This document shows positions 5,216 to 6,097 of a stretch of DNA of 6,097 nucleotides, in pieces. The DNA is taken from NCBI GenBank assembly GCA_001303885.1, contig LJUE01000154.1, positions 1 through 6,097 on the forward strand. Reading direction: 5' to 3'. The stretch's first letter is position 1, and each line of letters opens with the position of its first letter. Made by a program: the position numbers and the translations under genes. The notes under the pieces were generated by a model, which saw nothing but the letters and a program-made list of their open reading frames with translations, was not told the origin of the DNA and did no database searches. The DNA comes from Planctomycetes bacterium SM23_32. Lineage in GTDB: Bacteria > Planctomycetota > Brocadiia > SM23-32.

Positions 5216-6097
5216 ATGCCGATCAGACGTCCGCGCTCCATATTGATCGTGGATGACGAGGCGAGTGTGCGGGACATCGTCGAGCGATCGCTCCGCACGG
5301 TGGGCTACAGCGAGATCGAGCAGGCCGACTGCGTGGACGCTGCCAGGGAGAAGTTCAGCAGCGACGGCCCGTTCTCGCTCGTGCTCCTGGACATCCTCAT
5401 GCCGGGCGCGCCGGGCACCGAACTGCTGAGGGAGCTGGCCCCCCGGGCGCCCGAGACCGTCGCCGTGGTGGCCACAGCCGTTGCCCAGATTGAGACCGCC
5501 GTCGAGGCCCTGAAGATGGGCGCCTACGACTACCTCGTCAAGCCCCTCACCCCGGACGGCGTTCGCCTGGCGGTGGGGCGGGCCCTGCGTCGGCGCCACC
5601 TGGAGCTGCAGGGGAAGTACGCCGGCGAGCGCGTAAAACAGCTGGCCCAGGAGCGCGTCGAGGCCCTGGAGGCCACCCGCCACGCCCTGTTGAAGGCGCT
5701 CTGTTACATGGCGGAGTTCAGGGACGCCGAGACCGGCGCGCACCTGCGGCGCATACCCGAGTACGCCCGCATCCTGGCCGACGACATGGCCCAGCACTCG
5801 GCCTACGCGGACCTAGTCACCGATGAGTTCATCGCCCGCCTCGTTGAGAGCGCACCCCTGCACGACATCGGCAAGGTGAGTGTGCCCGACAGGTTGCTGC
5901 TCAAGCCGGGGCCCCTGACGGAGGAGGAGTTCGACGTCGTCAAGCTCCACACAGTCCACGGCAGGGAGGTCTGTGCGTCGGTGAGCCAGGAAGTGGGAGA
6001 GGCGGGTGCCGGCTTCATCCAGATGGCCATCGAGGTGACCGGCTCGCATCATGAGCGATGGGACGGGCAGGGCTACCCCGACGGGACGGCAGGCACC
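5216..6097 (+). CDS. Response regulator with HD-GYP domain (cyclic-di-GMP phosphodiesterase type), 3'-truncated by the window
   Basis: The visible 294 residues are open to the window end. Seen: receiver about 7-125 with acidic D13/D14, phosphoacceptor D59 (LLDILMPG), T87 and K109; a charged helical linker about 126-160; then an HD-GYP domain with ETGAH (172-176), R179, HDIGK (216-220), HTVHG (245-249), SHHERWDGQGYP (277-288). Known: HD-GYP proteins of the RpfG type hydrolyse cyclic di-GMP at a two- or three-metal site, and phosphorylation of the receiver controls them. All visible metal-ligand positions are present, including Glu172, which goes with trinuclear sites. The last expected ligand, an Asp downstream of GYP, is outside the window. 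The usual GYPxGLxG reads GYPDGTAG here (Thr for Leu). The protein is soluble. Operon position makes it the likely output partner of the hybrid kinase. Substrate activity is inferred from motifs, not shown. Confidence 0.93.
   Translation, partial: MPIRRPRSILIVDDEASVRDIVERSLRTVGYSEIEQADCVDAAREKFSSDGPFSLVLLDILMPGAPGTELLRELAPRAPETVAVVATAVAQIETAVEALKMGAYDYLVKPLTPDGVRLAVGRALRRRHLELQGKYAGERVKQLAQERVEALEATRHALLKALCYMAEFRDAETGAHLRRIPEYARILADDMAQHSAYADLVTDEFIARLVESAPLHDIGKVSVPDRLLLKPGPLTEEEFDVVKLHTVHGREVCASVSQEVGEAGAGFIQMAIEVTGSHHERWDGQGYPDGTAGT

Noticed and set aside
4703..5797. 364-codon open frame on the minus strand across the kinase/HD-GYP junction
   Set aside because: It is antisense to two certain coding regions and covers their operon junction; no family resemblance is visible.
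1..6097. Mobile elements, CRISPR arrays, tRNA or rRNA genes
   Set aside because: I looked for terminal inverted repeats with transposase-like frames, regularly spaced repeats, and tRNA/rRNA signatures and found none.

Overview
The window is GC-rich bacterial DNA carrying two complete and two edge-truncated protein genes. Real frames prefer G or C in the third codon position, and arginine AGG is used freely. Nothing pins down the phylum. Long cytosolic multi-PAS hybrid kinases next to HD-GYP regulators are common in Planctomycetota, Deltaproteobacteria-like lineages and many uncultivated GC-rich phyla, so I leave the taxon open.

Layout. Bases 1-126 (minus strand) hold the first 42 codons of a gene leaving the window, probably a UbiA/MenA-type prenyltransferase. 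Bases 127-314 are a divergent promoter region. Bases 315-1244 (plus) encode a 309-residue AEC-family membrane transporter. Bases 1245-1627 are a 383-base gap with a hairpin after the transporter, a good sigma-70-type promoter with an extended -10, a pair of GACCGGT repeats, and a roughly 290-base leader able to form two sizeable stems. Bases 1628-5212 (plus) encode a 1194-residue soluble hybrid histidine kinase ordered REC-PAS-PAS-GAF-PAS-PAS-HisKA-HATPase-REC. Three bases later, at 5216, begins a response regulator with a REC and an HD-GYP domain (cyclic-di-GMP phosphodiesterase type), cut by the window end after 294 codons.

How the genes may work together. The kinase and the HD-GYP regulator are almost certainly one operon: the gap is 3 bases and the second gene's ribosome binding site lies inside the end of the first. 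The simplest reading is a cytosolic sensor whose PAS and GAF modules control phosphorylation of its own C-terminal receiver and/or the HD-GYP receiver, setting cyclic-di-GMP turnover. The transporter has its own promoter region and a 383-base gap before the kinase, so a functional link is unproven.

Most notable points: the N-terminal receiver of the kinase lacks the phosphoacceptor aspartate (Ala59); the second PAS carries a three-cysteine motif; the HD-GYP domain keeps the glutamate associated with trinuclear metal sites; the kinase leader is long and structured and the kinase start has no clear Shine-Dalgarno. I see no mobile element, CRISPR array, tRNA or rRNA, and no convincing wholly new system.
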